Assembly (NCBI RefSeq): GCF_040580765.1
Contig: NZ_CP158687.1
Location: 1,612,001 to 1,676,000, forward strand
Reading direction: 5' to 3'
Source of the DNA: Lentibacter algarum
Lineage (GTDB): Bacteria; Pseudomonadota; Alphaproteobacteria; Rhodobacterales; Rhodobacteraceae
Length of the DNA: 64,000 nt
The translations under genes were made by a program, and so were the position numbers. Below the pieces are notes generated by a model. That model made no database searches and had not been told where the DNA came from. It saw only the letters and a list, made by a program, of their open reading frames with translations. Position 1 is the stretch's first letter, and every line of letters starts with the position of its first letter. Below, in pieces: positions 18,077 through 27,151 of this stretch.

Positions 18077-18206
18077 TGACGCGACCGAGCGCTCCATTAC
18101 TTAATTTTGCGTTACCACACCTTCGATTCAGTCGGTGCACGGGTTGTGCACGGGTTGTGCACGCTTTTCACCCCCCTGTTTTCGGGCGTCAAAACACGCG
18201 TTAACC
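18077..18206 (-). repeat. 130-bp intergenic element with three phased GTGCAC sites, copy A
   Basis: This non-coding DNA is a diverged inverted copy of 43788-43918. GTGCAC occurs at 18135, 18146 and 18157, exactly 11 bp apart. In the 45-bp core around them 40 positions agree between copies, and about two thirds of the flanking 37 bp up to the ATTAC block agree; the two differ by one gap of one base. Read in the shared orientation it follows the lrp stop codon by about 15 bp. It fills the gap of 317 bp between convergent genes 17903 and 18221. Function unknown. Confidence 0.8.
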
Positions 18207-18220
18207 AAGTGGAACGCTGC

Positions 18221-18649
18221 TCAATTTGAGGCTTTTTTAGTACTCAACAAAAGCGAGGTTTCCGAAGTGGCGACCCCGTCCAACTTGCGGATACGTGCCA
18301 GCACTTCGTCAAAAGCTTCAAGGCTTTCCGTGCCGATTTCGGCGATCACATCCCAACGTCCATTGGTGCTATGCACGCCTCTCACCGCGGAAAATCCAGC
18401 CAGCTGACGCAGAATCCTTTCGGTCCCACGGCCCTCGATTCCGATCATCATCAGCCCCCTCACAGGGTCCGCAAGACGGTCCTCTTTCAGCACCACAGAA
18501 TAGCCCAAAATCACCCCCCTCGCCTCCAGCCGCGCGAGCCGCGCCCGCACCGTCGCGCGCGTCACTCCAAGCTGCGCAGCAAGGTCAGAATGTGAGGCCC
18601 GTGCATCGTGACGCAGGGCTGAAATAAGGCGTTGGTCAAGATCATCCAT
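18221..18649 (-). CDS. Lrp/AsnC-family transcription regulator
   Basis: A 142-residue regulator: N-terminal winged helix-turn-helix (LDQRLISALRHDARASHSDL, then TRATVRARLARLE) and a C-terminal RAM ligand-binding domain (RGVHSTNGRWDVIAEIG). It is divergent from the arginase-ctlX-ornithine cyclodeaminase operon and is the natural candidate to control it in response to arginine or ornithine, and to control itself. The frame could begin at a GTG (18658), but the ATG at 18649 has GAGG eight bases upstream and begins the conserved MDDLDQR. Confidence 0.87.
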   Translation of the reverse strand: MDDLDQRLISALRHDARASHSDLAAQLGVTRATVRARLARLEARGVILGYSVVLKEDRLADPVRGLMMIGIEGRGTERILRQLAGFSAVRGVHSTNGRWDVIAEIGTESLEAFDEVLARIRKLDGVATSETSLLLSTKKASN

Positions 18650-18665
18650 AATGATCACCTCAATA

Positions 18666-18678
18666 TATCAAATTGATA
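18666..18678. promoter_or_regulatory. AT-rich Lrp-type operator
   Basis: TATCAA-A-TTGATA, a perfect 6+6 inverted repeat, lies 17 bp before the regulator start and about 96 bp before arginase. AT-rich imperfect palindromes of this sort are typical Lrp/AsnC sites. Assignment is by position and symmetry. Confidence 0.55.
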
Positions 18679-18773
18679 AATCTAGCATCTAAATGATCAC
18701 TTTGGAAGCTATATCGCCTCCCATTTAGCCCATAATCTTATGCCAAACTGCGACAGGAAAAGGCTTCAAGACC

Positions 18774-19694
18774 ATGCGTGATATCATTCTCATTGGCGCT
18801 CCAATGGATTCTGGAAAGCGCCGAAAAGGCTGCCTCATGGGGCCAGATGCCTACCGGACTGCAGGCCTGACAGAGGCACTCACAGGCCTTGGGTACCGCG
18901 TCCGGGATTGGGGCAATCTCGCCCCCGCCGAGCACGCGCCTGATGACCCCGAAGCGCGTATTTACAAGCACCATGAAACCGTCGGCTGGACCAACCGCCT
19001 CTGGCGCACAGGCCAAGACGCGATGGCAAAAGGTTTGCCAATCTTTCTTGGTGGTGACCACGCCCTTTCGCTCGGCTCAGTCGGTGGCGTGAACGCCTAC
19101 TCAACTGAAAAGAATCAGCCCCAGTTTCTACTCTGGCTGGACGCCCACACCGACTATCACACCCCCGAGACGACTGATTCAGGCAATCTCCACGGCACTC
19201 CTGTTGGCTATGTCACAGGCCGCAAAGGCTTCGCAGGCTTCCCCAAAATCGAGCGCCCAATTCCTGAAGAAAACGTTTGTATTCTGGGGCTTAGGTCCGT
19301 TGACGCTGCCGAGCGAGAAGCGATGCAAGACACCAATATTCATGCCTATGACATGCGCCGCATTGATGAAACAGGGATTGCAAAGCCGCTGGCTGCTTTT
19401 CTCAACAAGGTTAAGAAAGCCAATGGCGCGCTCCATGTCAGCCTTGATGTAGATTTCCTCGACCCCGCTTTCGCACCCGCTGTCGGCACGACCGTGCCCG
19501 GCGGTGCAACCATCCGTGAGGCACATCTGGTCATGGAAATGATCTGTGATTCAGGCCTGATGAGCTCGCTGGATCTTGTCGAGCTCAACCCCTTCCTTGA
19601 TGAACGCGGCCGCACGGCTCAGGTGATGGTCGATCTGGCGGCCTCCGCCCTTGGGCGGCGTGTGTTTGACCGCCCGACACGGGCTTTCTCATGA
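18774..19694 (+). CDS. rocF: arginase
   Basis: A 306-residue ureohydrolase. The binuclear manganese ligands are all present: GGDHALS, DAHTDYH and SLDVDFLDP, followed by the conserved ELNP. It cleaves arginine to ornithine and urea in the cytoplasm. Agmatinase and formiminoglutamase share these motifs, but the next genes (CtlX, ornithine cyclodeaminase) argue for arginase. The final four bases overlap ctlX (ATGA), and the Lrp-type regulator is transcribed divergently. Confidence 0.88.
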   Translation: MRDIILIGAPMDSGKRRKGCLMGPDAYRTAGLTEALTGLGYRVRDWGNLAPAEHAPDDPEARIYKHHETVGWTNRLWRTGQDAMAKGLPIFLGGDHALSLGSVGGVNAYSTEKNQPQFLLWLDAHTDYHTPETTDSGNLHGTPVGYVTGRKGFAGFPKIERPIPEENVCILGLRSVDAAEREAMQDTNIHAYDMRRIDETGIAKPLAAFLNKVKKANGALHVSLDVDFLDPAFAPAVGTTVPGGATIREAHLVMEMICDSGLMSSLDLVELNPFLDERGRTAQVMVDLAASALGRRVFDRPTRAFS

Positions 19695-20623
19695 GCGTAC
19701 AGTCCCCAAACGCGGTGGTTATGATCCGCCCCAACAACTTTAAACCAAATCCTGAAACTGCCACTGACAACCGCTTTCAGACTATCCCAAATATGCCGTC
19801 TGCCGAAATCTCACGCCAAGCGCAGACAGAGTTTGACAACGCTGTTGCAAGATTGAAAGACGCAGGCGTGCGCGTTCATGTCTTCCAAGACAGGGCCAAT
19901 GACACACCGGATTCTGTTTTTCCAAACAACTGGTTCTCAACGCACCACGGGGGCCACGTAGCCATCTATCCGATGTATGCCAAGAGCCGTCGCAAAGAGC
20001 GGCGGACGGACGTCATCGAGTTTTTGAAGCAAGAATACAGGGTCGCCGAAGTTACCGACTTTTCGGGGCTTGAAGCAGATGGGCTTTCTCTTGAAGGCAC
20101 TGGCGCCATGGTTCTTGATCACATCGGCCGTCTGGCCTTTGTTGCGCGCTCCCATCGCGCCGACCCTATCTTGCTTGAACGGTTTTGCACGCGATTTGGC
20201 TATGAACCAATCGTCTTTGACGCCGCTGACGCAGGCGGTTCACCCGTCTATCATACCAATGTTCTCATGTTTGTCGGCTCGGCCTGCGCCATGGTGGGTA
20301 TGGATATTGTAAGCAACGCGGAACGTAGACAAACGATTTCCGAACGCCTGAGTGAAACTGGGCGCGACGTTATTGCCCTCAGTGAGAGCCAAATTGGTGA
20401 TTTTGCGGGTAACGCAATTGAACTCACAGGAACAAACGGCCCCGTGCTGGCTTTGTCTTCCCGGGCAGAAAAAGCCCTCTCCCCAGATCAGCGTCGCCGA
20501 CTAGAGGGAAGCCTGACGCTCCTACCTCTCGATCTGCCAATCATCGAAAGCGCGGGCGGATCTGCTCGGTGCATGATCGCTGGAATTCACCTCGCGCCTC
20601 GCGCCAAACGCAATTTTAATTAG
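19691..20623 (+). CDS. ctlX: CtlX-type citrulline hydrolase / arginine deiminase-fold protein
   Basis: A 310-residue member of the amidinotransferase/arginine deiminase superfamily, of the kind named CtlX for citrulline use. Visible are DSVFPNNWFSTH (substrate Asp region), EGTGAMVLD, the His-containing VYHTNVLMF and the catalytic Cys in GGSARCMIAGIHL near the C-terminus. The proposed reaction releases ornithine from citrulline; this is known for the family by genetic context more than by direct enzymology. It sits between arginase and ornithine cyclodeaminase with a 4-base overlap upstream and a 12-base gap downstream, so arginine and citrulline would both be funnelled to ornithine. Confidence 0.8.
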   Translation: MSVQSPNAVVMIRPNNFKPNPETATDNRFQTIPNMPSAEISRQAQTEFDNAVARLKDAGVRVHVFQDRANDTPDSVFPNNWFSTHHGGHVAIYPMYAKSRRKERRTDVIEFLKQEYRVAEVTDFSGLEADGLSLEGTGAMVLDHIGRLAFVARSHRADPILLERFCTRFGYEPIVFDAADAGGSPVYHTNVLMFVGSACAMVGMDIVSNAERRQTISERLSETGRDVIALSESQIGDFAGNAIELTGTNGPVLALSSRAEKALSPDQRRRLEGSLTLLPLDLPIIESAGGSARCMIAGIHLAPRAKRNFN

Positions 20624-20635
20624 AGGTTAAGAACT

Positions 20636-21679
20636 TTGCTACATCCTTCATCCAAAGCCTACGTCCCCTTCGTTTCCGTCGACAACATGATGAAACTGGT
20701 GCACCACATCGGGCTCGAAAATATGCTGCGTGGCCTCGCATACGAGATTGAAACCGACTTCAAACGCTGGGAGCTTTTTGACAAGACCCCCCGTGTGGCA
20801 AGTCACTCCGATGTGGGGGTGATTGAGCTCATGCCAACTTCCGACGGCGAGGCATATGGCTTCAAATATGTAAACGGCCACCCGAAGAACACCTCGGAGG
20901 GCCTACAAACCGTCACCGCCTTTGGTCTTCTCGCTGATGTTTACACAGGCTACCCCACTCTGCTCAGCGAGATGACAATGCTCACGGCAATCCGAACGGC
21001 AGCCACCTCGGCCATGGCCGCAAAACACCTTGCGCCAAAAGGCGCCAAGACTATGGCGATGATCGGCAATGGCGCCCAATCGGAGTTCCAGACGCTGGCT
21101 ATGAAGGCCATCATCGGACTGGAGGCGGTGCGGCTCTATGATATCGACCCAGAAGCGACAAAAAAGGCCGCTCGCAATCTTGAGGGCATGGGGGTGCAGG
21201 TCACCAAATGTAAATCGGCCGAAGAGAGCATGGAAGGTGCAGAGATCATCACAACCTGTACCGCCGACAAACAATGCGCCACGATCCTAACAGATAACAT
21301 GATCGGCGCAGGTGTTCATATCAACGCCATCGGCGGTGACTGCCCTGGCAAGACAGAACTTGCCGCAGAAATCCTGCATCGCTCTGATATATTTGTTGAA
21401 TTTCCGCCCCAAACACGCATCGAGGGTGAAATTCAACAGCTCCCGCAGGACCATCCTGTGACGGAGTTATGGCAAGTGATCACAGGCCAAGCAAAAGGCC
21501 GCACGAGCGACAAACAGATCACGCTGTTTGACAGCGTAGGGTTTGCAATCGAAGATTTTTCCGCACTCCGCTATGTGCGTGAACACATCAAAGGCACCGA
21601 CTTCTTTCAAAATCTGGATATGCTAGCAGATCCTGATGACCCACGGGATCTCTTCGGAATGCTCAAACGCGCTGGTTAA
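20636..21679 (+). CDS. ocd: ornithine cyclodeaminase
   Basis: A 347-residue member of the ornithine cyclodeaminase/mu-crystallin family that turns ornithine into proline and ammonia with NAD as a bound cofactor. Motifs include KYVNGHPKN, the TAIRTAATSAMAA segment and the Rossmann MIGNGAQSEFQ, then GAGVHINAIGGDCPGKTEL. The start is a TTG at 20636: GAGG lies about ten bases upstream, and the first in-frame ATG would remove the conserved VPFVSVDNMMKL. It is the last gene of the arginine operon and is followed by a strong terminator. Confidence 0.88.
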   Translation: MLHPSSKAYVPFVSVDNMMKLVHHIGLENMLRGLAYEIETDFKRWELFDKTPRVASHSDVGVIELMPTSDGEAYGFKYVNGHPKNTSEGLQTVTAFGLLADVYTGYPTLLSEMTMLTAIRTAATSAMAAKHLAPKGAKTMAMIGNGAQSEFQTLAMKAIIGLEAVRLYDIDPEATKKAARNLEGMGVQVTKCKSAEESMEGAEIITTCTADKQCATILTDNMIGAGVHINAIGGDCPGKTELAAEILHRSDIFVEFPPQTRIEGEIQQLPQDHPVTELWQVITGQAKGRTSDKQITLFDSVGFAIEDFSALRYVREHIKGTDFFQNLDMLADPDDPRDLFGMLKRAG

Positions 21680-21680
21680 A

Positions 21681-21714
21681 AAAAGCCCCCAAAGCATAAG
21701 CTTCGGGGGCTTTT
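21681..21714. terminator. bidirectional terminator after ocd
   Basis: A 10-bp stem AAAAGCCCCC (21681-21690) with GGGGGCTTTT (21705-21714), with A runs on one side and T runs on the other. It closes the arginine operon and can also serve the convergent EF-hand genes. Confidence 0.85.
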
Positions 21715-21776
21715 CTTATGTTTCAATCGCGCGCAAAGCCTTGCTTGAGGGGAACAGGCTCGGCTTTAAGCGAGCG

Positions 21777-22025
21777 TTAGCCGTCTTGGTTGATCGTGCC
21801 AGCTTCCTCTGCGGCTGTGATCTCATCCGCATCGAGCAAACCGTCATCATTGATATCCATTTCCGAGAAGCTCTCGGCTGTCATATCTGGGTATACGGCC
21901 TGCAGTTCGTCAACAGTCACCGCACCATCGCCATTGGTATCGAGCTCTGCAAGCATATCAGCGCTGGCAAGCATAGGTGTCAGAAGCGTCGCAAGAGCGG
22001 CCAGTGCAAGCGTTGTCTTTTTCAT
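21777..22025 (-). CDS. exported EF-hand protein, copy 2
   Basis: An 82-residue protein with a signal peptide (KKTTLALAALATLL, cut after ASA) and two EF-hand calcium loops, DTNGDGAVTVDE and DINDDGLLDADE. It should be a small periplasmic or secreted calcium-binding protein. It is 48 bp downstream of a paralogue of nearly equal length (22074-22325) with the same layout, so the pair arose by tandem duplication. AAAGGAAAAG precedes the ATG. The physiological role of such Roseobacter EF-hand proteins is unknown. Confidence 0.8.
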   Translation of the reverse strand: MKKTTLALAALATLLTPMLASADMLAELDTNGDGAVTVDELQAVYPDMTAESFSEMDINDDGLLDADEITAAEEAGTINQDG

Positions 22026-22073
22026 GGTCTTTTCCTTTTATTTCATGGGGTTTTACGTAGGAGCCGTTGGGTC

Positions 22074-22325
22074 TTAGCCATCCGTGCTCATCATGCCTGC
22101 TTCTTCAGCAGTCTTGATTTCTGTGTCGTCAAGTGAACCATCGGCATTTGCGTCCATCGTTTCAAAGTCTTCGGTGGTAACGCTCGGCCAAACAGCCTGG
22201 ACCTCCTCCAATGACAAGACGCCGTCACCATTGGTATCCACTTCAACGGCGCTGTCGCTCATCGCGAGCGCAGGTGAGATCGCTGTCACAAGTGCTGCGA
22301 GGGTCAGTGCAAATTTGTTCATCAT
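22074..22325 (-). CDS. exported EF-hand protein, copy 1
   Basis: An 83-residue paralogue of the gene at 21777-22025: signal peptide (NKFALTLAALVTAISP, cut after ALA), then two EF-hand loops, DTNGDGVLSLEE and DANADGSLDDTE, and a short acidic tail ending STDG. Two adjacent ATGs at 22325 and 22322 follow GGAGGATGA; the second is slightly better spaced. Probably co-transcribed with copy 2. Calcium binding is predicted from the loops; a partner is not visible. Confidence 0.78.
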   Translation of the reverse strand: MMNKFALTLAALVTAISPALAMSDSAVEVDTNGDGVLSLEEVQAVWPSVTTEDFETMDANADGSLDDTEIKTAEEAGMMSTDG

Positions 22326-22786
22326 TCATCCTCCAAGTCGAGGAAGGCGGGTTTGCCTTCTCGGCTGAGATAATCTCCAATTTTTGATTTCGAACAGCAC
22401 CATCTGAGCGTCTCCCCAAAAGGTGCTAAAAGCCGCCAAAAACCCCTGATCTGGCAGGCGCTTGTGCGCTCAATGGCTCGCTGCACAGAGGTTTGAGCCA
22501 TTTGGCGCGCAAGACTCAGATCTACTTTGGCAAAGCGGCGCTTATGCAATTCAACCGCGCATGGGACCACTTGTAAGGTCAAACGCTGATCTCTATCTCG
22601 TCTCACCTTTTGATTTCTCAAAAAGACGAACTTTTGGCTCCTGCCCCTTGATTCTACACAAAAAAGGGGGGCCGCTTGGGCCCCCCGTAAAGTTTCGCCG
22701 TTCAGGCTCAGTTATATTTCACCGCTCGTAGTTTTATGCCTGCGGCCTGAACGCGTTCAGGGGCGAGCGCACCCGCCCCGTGACTG
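22326..22786. other. intergenic region between nrdJ and the EF-hand pair
   Basis: 461 bp holding the nrdJ terminator (22660-22686) and presumably the promoter of the EF-hand pair. A minus-strand frame 22322-22621 begins at a TTG without ribosome site and encodes no recognisable protein. Confidence 0.5.
22660..22686 (-). terminator. intrinsic terminator of nrdJ
   Basis: An 8-bp stem GGGGGGCC with GGCCCCCC (22666-22673 and 22679-22686), followed on the minus strand by a run of six T. It lies 100 bp after the nrdJ stop. Confidence 0.85.
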
Positions 22787-25700
22787 TTAGGAGCACCCTG
22801 AGGTCGCTCCACATGTGTTGCACTTCATACAGGTTCCGTTGCGCACGAGTGTGTAGTTGCCACAATCGCCACAGGCTTCGCCCTCGTAGCCCTGCATTTT
22901 AGCTTTTGTCCGCTCGTCCATACTCAGAGCTGTTGTGCTTGTCGTGGTGGCAAGGCTCTCGCCCATCGCAACTGCACTCACAGACCCGCCTGAAGTCTCC
23001 GGCACAAGCGTATTCAATGCCGTAACAGGGTCACCCGAGGCCATTGCCATACCACCAAAGCTTTGCCCGCCCTGCAGGACAACAAGTTCCTGAGGAAGGC
23101 GCTTGCGCAGGTAGCCTGTAGAGCTGATCTGCTTAAGCACTTCGAGCGAGCGAGATGCAGAGCCTTCACTCATTTCCTGAATGTTGCTCACGCCCTCTTC
23201 TTCGCCGCGCCCCAAGTCATCAAAGCTTGCGCCTTCTGGCTTCACATGCGCCAGATCAGTGCGGTCGAGGTAGGACACAGCCAGCTCACGGAAGATATAG
23301 TCAAGGATCGACGTGGCATTCTTGATGCTGTCATTGCCTTGGACCATGCCGGCAGGCTCAAACTTTGTGAACGTGAAGGCATCAACAAACTCTTCCAGTG
23401 GCACGCCATACTGGAGGCCAACCGAAACCGCGATCGCGAAGTTGTTCATCATCGCACGGAAGCCAGCACCCTCTTTGTGCATATCAATGAAGATTTCACC
23501 GAGTGAGCCGTCTTGGTATTCGCCCGTCCGCAAGTATACCTTGTGACCACCAACAACCGCTTTCTGCGTATAGCCTTTGCGGCGCTCGGGCATCTTCTCA
23601 CGGTGTGATTTAACGATCTCTTTGATGATCACTTTTTCGACGATCTTTTGAGCAAGAACAGCCGCCTTTTCTTGGCTAGAACCGCTCTCAAGAATTTCGA
23701 GCGCCTCATCATCATCTTCCACGAGGGCAGATGCCAAAGGCTGGCTAAGCTTGGAACCATCGCGATACAGCGCATTGGCCTTCACACCGAGCGACCATGA
23801 TAGCTCATAGGCTTTCTGGCAGTCTTCGATTGTCGCATCATTTGGCATGTTGATCGTTTTGGAGATCGCACCAGAGATAAAGCTCTGAGCCGCTGCCATC
23901 ATATAGATGTGCGCCGTTACAGAGAGATATCGCTTGCCCCGCTTGCCACATGGGTTGGCACAGTCAAACACGTTGTAGTGTTTTTCTTCCAAGTGCGGCG
24001 CGCCTTCCAGTGTCATCGTTCCGCAAACGTGATCATTTGCTGCGTCAACATCGGCACGGGCGTAGCCAAGGTGCTTGAGCATATCAAACGTCGGATCATT
24101 AAGCTTCTCAGCAGGGATACCCAAGGTGCCTGTGCAGAAGGCTTCGCCAAGTGTCCACTGGTTGAACACAAAGCGGATGTCAAAAGCCGTGCCAAGCGCG
24201 TTTTCGATCTTGTCGATTTCTGGCTGGCCAAAGCCGTGCCCGATCAGCGAGGTATGGTTAATGCCTGGGGCATTGCCCAATGTGCCGTGACCGACCGCAT
24301 AGGACACAATCTCTTCGATTTGGGCCGAGCCATAGCCGAGTTTTTCAAGAGCGGCAGGGACTGACTGGTTGATGATTTTGAAATAGCCGCCACCCGCAAG
24401 TTTCTTGAACTTCACAAGAGCAAAGTCAGGCTCAATCCCTGTTGTATCGCAATCCATAACAAGGCCGATTGTACCAGTTGGTGCAATCACAGAGACTTGG
24501 GCGTTGCGGAAACCGTTCTTTTCACCGAGTTTGAGCGCTTCGTCCCAAACAGCCATCGACAAATCGATCAGCTGACTATCGGGGCAATTCTTCAGATCAA
24601 GTGGAACAGGTTTGATTTCGAGGTTTTCATACCCTTCTGTCGCCCCATAGGCCGCGTTGCGGTGGTTGCGAATGACGCGGAGCATGTGCTCACGGTTGCG
24701 CTCGTAACCCGGGAATGCCCCCAGTTCGCCCGCGATTTCGGCAGAGGTGGCATAAGCAACGCCCGTCATGATGGCAGTAAGTGCAGCACCGATCGCGCGG
24801 CCCTCATCGCTATCATAGCCAAGACCAAGGTTCATCAAGAGGCCACCAATGTTGGCATAGCCCAGACCCAAGGTGCGGAAGTCGTAAGAACGCTGAGCAA
24901 TCTCTTTTGACGGGAACTGCGCCATCATGACTGAGATTTCGAGCGTAACCGTCCAAAGGCGTGACGCGTGCATGTAGTCTTCCGCTTGGAACTTACCGTC
25001 CTTCAGGAAGGTCAGCAGGTTCATCGAGGCAAGGTTACAGGCAGTGTCGTCAAGGAACATATATTCCGAGCATGGGTTTGACCCGCGGATCTCACCATCT
25101 TCTGGGCAGGTGTGCCACTCGTTTACAGTATCGTGGAACTGAATTCCGGGATCGGCACAGGCCCAAGCCGCGTGACCAACATCTTCCCAAAGCTTACGTG
25201 CTTTGATGGTTTTAGCAACGGTGCCATCCGTACGACGGATCAGTTCCCAATCTGCATCATCTTTCACAGCCTTGAGATATGCATTTGTGACGCGGATCGA
25301 GTTGTTTGAGTTTTGACCTGATACCGACGCGTAGGCTTCCGAGTCCCAATCCGTGTCATAGGTTGGGAACTCAATGCTGCCAAACCCCTGTTTTGCGTAG
25401 TCGAGCACGCGCTTGACGTATGTCTCTGGAATATGGACTTTTTTCGCTCCACGGATGGCCGCTTTAAGCTGTTCATTCTTCTTTGGGTCAACAGAATCTT
25501 CGCTCGATCCATCCCAAGAACGAATGGCGCCGAAAATCTCGTTGAGCTTTTCTTCGTGAAGTTTGGAGCCCGCGACGATCGACGCAACCTTTTGCTCTTC
25601 TTTCACTTTCCAGTTGATATATTCTTCTACGTCAGGGTGGTCCGCATCGACGATAACCATCTTCGCTGCACGGCGTGTTGTTCCGCCAGATTTAATCGCA

Positions 25701-26476
25701 CCTGCTGCACGGTCGCCAATCTTTAGGAAGCCCATGAGGCCAGAAGATTTGCCGCCGCCTGAGAGCGCTTCATTTGAGGCGCGCAGGTGGCTAAAGTTCG
25801 TGCCCGTGCCCGAGCCGTACTTGAAGAGACGCGCTTCACGCACCCAAAGATCCATGATGCCGCCATCGCCAACCAGATCATCTTTGACCGACTGGATAAA
25901 ACAAGCATGTGGCTGCGGGTGCTCGTAAGCCGACGTTGATTTAGTCAACTCACCCGACTGGTAATCCACATAAAAGTGGCCTTGCCCTGGTCCATCAATG
26001 CCATATGCCCAATGTAGCCCTGTATTGAACCACTGCGGAGAGTTCGGCGCTGCGCGCTGCGTGGCAAGCATGTGCCGCATTTCGTCATAATAGGCGCGCG
26101 CATCATCCTCTGTTGAGAAGTAACCGCCCTTCCAGCCCCAGTAGGCCCATGCCCCTGCGAGACGGTCAAAAACTTGCTTGGCAGAAATTTCACCCGTCTT
26201 CTCGGTGGTGTCCGTCGCAGGCACTGAGCGCCACAAAAACTCAGGAACATCCTTTTCTTTCACTTTTTTCAAGGATGTTGGCACACCAGCTTTGCGAAAG
26301 TATTTTTGAGCGATCACATCCGAGGCCACCTGGCTCCACTTCTTAGGAACCTCTACATCGTCCAGTTTGAAAACAATGGTGCCGTCAGGATTGCGGATTT
26401 CTGAAACTGTCGTCACAAACTCAACATCCGCGTACGCGTCTTTGCCTGCCTCAGTAAATTTTCTGTCAATTTTCAT
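22787..26476 (-). CDS. nrdJ: vitamin B12-dependent ribonucleotide reductase (class II)
   Basis: A 1229-residue adenosylcobalamin-dependent ribonucleotide reductase that reduces ribonucleotides to deoxyribonucleotides with or without oxygen. Visible are [35 protein letters not shown] around the active-site Cys and radical region, the [19 protein letters not shown] segment, and a C-terminal cysteine cluster ([21 protein letters not shown]) that re-reduces the active site and forms a zinc-ribbon-like end. The length agrees with the long alphaproteobacterial NrdJ. AGGCAGAG precedes ATG 26476. Two NrdR-like boxes lie about 200-250 bp upstream and a strong terminator follows. The gene makes DNA synthesis depend on B12; I found no cobalamin riboswitch in front of it. 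Confidence 0.95.
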   Translation of the reverse strand: MKIDRKFTEAGKDAYADVEFVTTVSEIRNPDGTIVFKLDDVEVPKKWSQVASDVIAQKYFRKAGVPTSLKKVKEKDVPEFLWRSVPATDTTEKTGEISAKQVFDRLAGAWAYWGWKGGYFSTEDDARAYYDEMRHMLATQRAAPNSPQWFNTGLHWAYGIDGPGQGHFYVDYQSGELTKSTSAYEHPQPHACFIQSVKDDLVGDGGIMDLWVREARLFKYGSGTGTNFSHLRASNEALSGGGKSSGLMGFLKIGDRAAGAIKSGGTTRRAAKMVIVDADHPDVEEYINWKVKEEQKVASIVAGSKLHEEKLNEIFGAIRSWDGSSEDSVDPKKNEQLKAAIRGAKKVHIPETYVKRVLDYAKQGFGSIEFPTYDTDWDSEAYASVSGQNSNNSIRVTNAYLKAVKDDADWELIRRTDGTVAKTIKARKLWEDVGHAAWACADPGIQFHDTVNEWHTCPEDGEIRGSNPCSEYMFLDDTACNLASMNLLTFLKDGKFQAEDYMHASRLWTVTLEISVMMAQFPSKEIAQRSYDFRTLGLGYANIGGLLMNLGLGYDSDEGRAIGAALTAIMTGVAYATSAEIAGELGAFPGYERNREHMLRVIRNHRNAAYGATEGYENLEIKPVPLDLKNCPDSQLIDLSMAVWDEALKLGEKNGFRNAQVSVIAPTGTIGLVMDCDTTGIEPDFALVKFKKLAGGGYFKIINQSVPAALEKLGYGSAQIEEIVSYAVGHGTLGNAPGINHTSLIGHGFGQPEIDKIENALGTAFDIRFVFNQWTLGEAFCTGTLGIPAEKLNDPTFDMLKHLGYARADVDAANDHVCGTMTLEGAPHLEEKHYNVFDCANPCGKRGKRYLSVTAHIYMMAAAQSFISGAISKTINMPNDATIEDCQKAYELSWSLGVKANALYRDGSKLSQPLASALVEDDDEALEILESGSSQEKAAVLAQKIVEKVIIKEIVKSHREKMPERRKGYTQKAVVGGHKVYLRTGEYQDGSLGEIFIDMHKEGAGFRAMMNNFAIAVSVGLQYGVPLEEFVDAFTFTKFEPAGMVQGNDSIKNATSILDYIFRELAVSYLDRTDLAHVKPEGASFDDLGRGEEEGVSNIQEMSEGSASRSLEVLKQISSTGYLRKRLPQELVVLQGGQSFGGMAMASGDPVTALNTLVPETSGGSVSAVAMGESLATTTSTTALSMDERTKAKMQGYEGEACGDCGNYTLVRNGTCMKCNTCGATSGCS

Positions 26477-26675
26477 AGCTCTGCCTAGCCCTCTGTGCCT
26501 TAAGTTTTACAATCATTGCCCGCCGACCACATATTTCTGGTCAGCCCCCTTTTTGAGCCAGACACGCCATGCAGATGCCAAGGATAAGGGCTGCGTGGAA
26601 ATGAACCACGCGCCAAAACTGCGCTCGAAGCGAGCGATATGTCTGTGACTTAAACCTGTCCCTGCCCGACTGTTG

Positions 26676-26691
26676 ACCCCTATATGTTGTG
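26676..26691. promoter_or_regulatory. NrdR box 1 (predicted)
   Basis: The 16-mer CCCCTATATGTTGTGG matches the NrdR consensus (ACACTATATATAGTGT) at its central CTATAT..TGTG-type core. It lies upstream of nrdJ, and its centre is 32 bp from box 2, the three-helical-turn spacing usual for paired NrdR boxes. Confidence 0.6.
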
Positions 26692-26707
26692 GTCTTTAAT
26701 CTGACTG

Positions 26708-26723
26708 ACACTATCTGGCGTAT
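26708..26723. promoter_or_regulatory. NrdR box 2 (predicted)
   Basis: The 16-mer ACACTATCTGGCGTAT agrees with the NrdR consensus in its first seven bases and at several later ones. Together with box 1 it should bind the ATP-cone repressor NrdR when dATP is high and shut off nrdJ. Confidence 0.55.
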
Positions 26724-26940
26724 TTGCGCAGCGCAGGTCAACGGAAACTTTTACAAAAATTGTGCAATTTAGAGTTGACGCTAAAAAGTTTGAGGGGGTC
26801 GGAAAACTTCTCCCTGATTCATCCACCGCCGAGCTTTGGCACCTGCGCCCTCTGCTCATTTGGGCTTCAAGAGAGAAAGCCTTTTCTTTCGGCGGGGTTA
26901 GAGCAAAAGCCTAAAGAAACAGCCACGTGAGATGCCTCTT

Positions 26941-26960
26941 TTATCCACTGCCGTGGATAA
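26941..26960. promoter_or_regulatory. inverted DnaA-box-like pair
   Basis: TTATCCAC-TGCC-GTGGATAA is a perfect 8+8 inverted repeat. Each arm matches eight of nine bases of the DnaA box TTATCCACA. It lies in the gene-free region between nrdJ and tRNA-Pro. It may bind DnaA or simply be a hairpin; no origin-like cluster is seen around it. Confidence 0.4.
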
Positions 26961-27151
26961 ATTTGATAGCTTTGCGTTAACTTTTAAAAAAAACTTCATA
27001 CCGTCGCGCCCCGCTTGCTTTGGGACATAGTGCAGACGGGTGAACCGTAGATTCGCCAACAAGTGATTCTGGTTAACGCTCTTCCGTCATGACCATCAAA
27101 AAGTGATGTTAAGTGTATTCGACATTCATCATGGCGATGCGCGACACCAAC
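26961..27151. other. gene-free stretch ending at a terminator, possible small RNA
   Basis: Together with 26477-26960 this forms a 720-bp region without a supported protein gene. The part 26961-27151 is AT-rich at its left end and runs on the plus strand directly into the hairpin and T run at 27152-27189, the layout of an intergenic small RNA. No known RNA family is recognised, and the terminator also serves tRNA-Pro on the other strand. Confidence 0.25.

Noticed and set aside
22322..22621. Minus-strand 99-codon frame overlapping the first EF-hand gene by four bases
   Set aside because: The overlap looks like coupling, but the start is TTG without a site and the peptide has no recognisable features.
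26477..26720. Cobalamin riboswitch in front of nrdJ
   Set aside because: I looked for the conserved B12-box and found no match; NrdR-like boxes explain regulation better.
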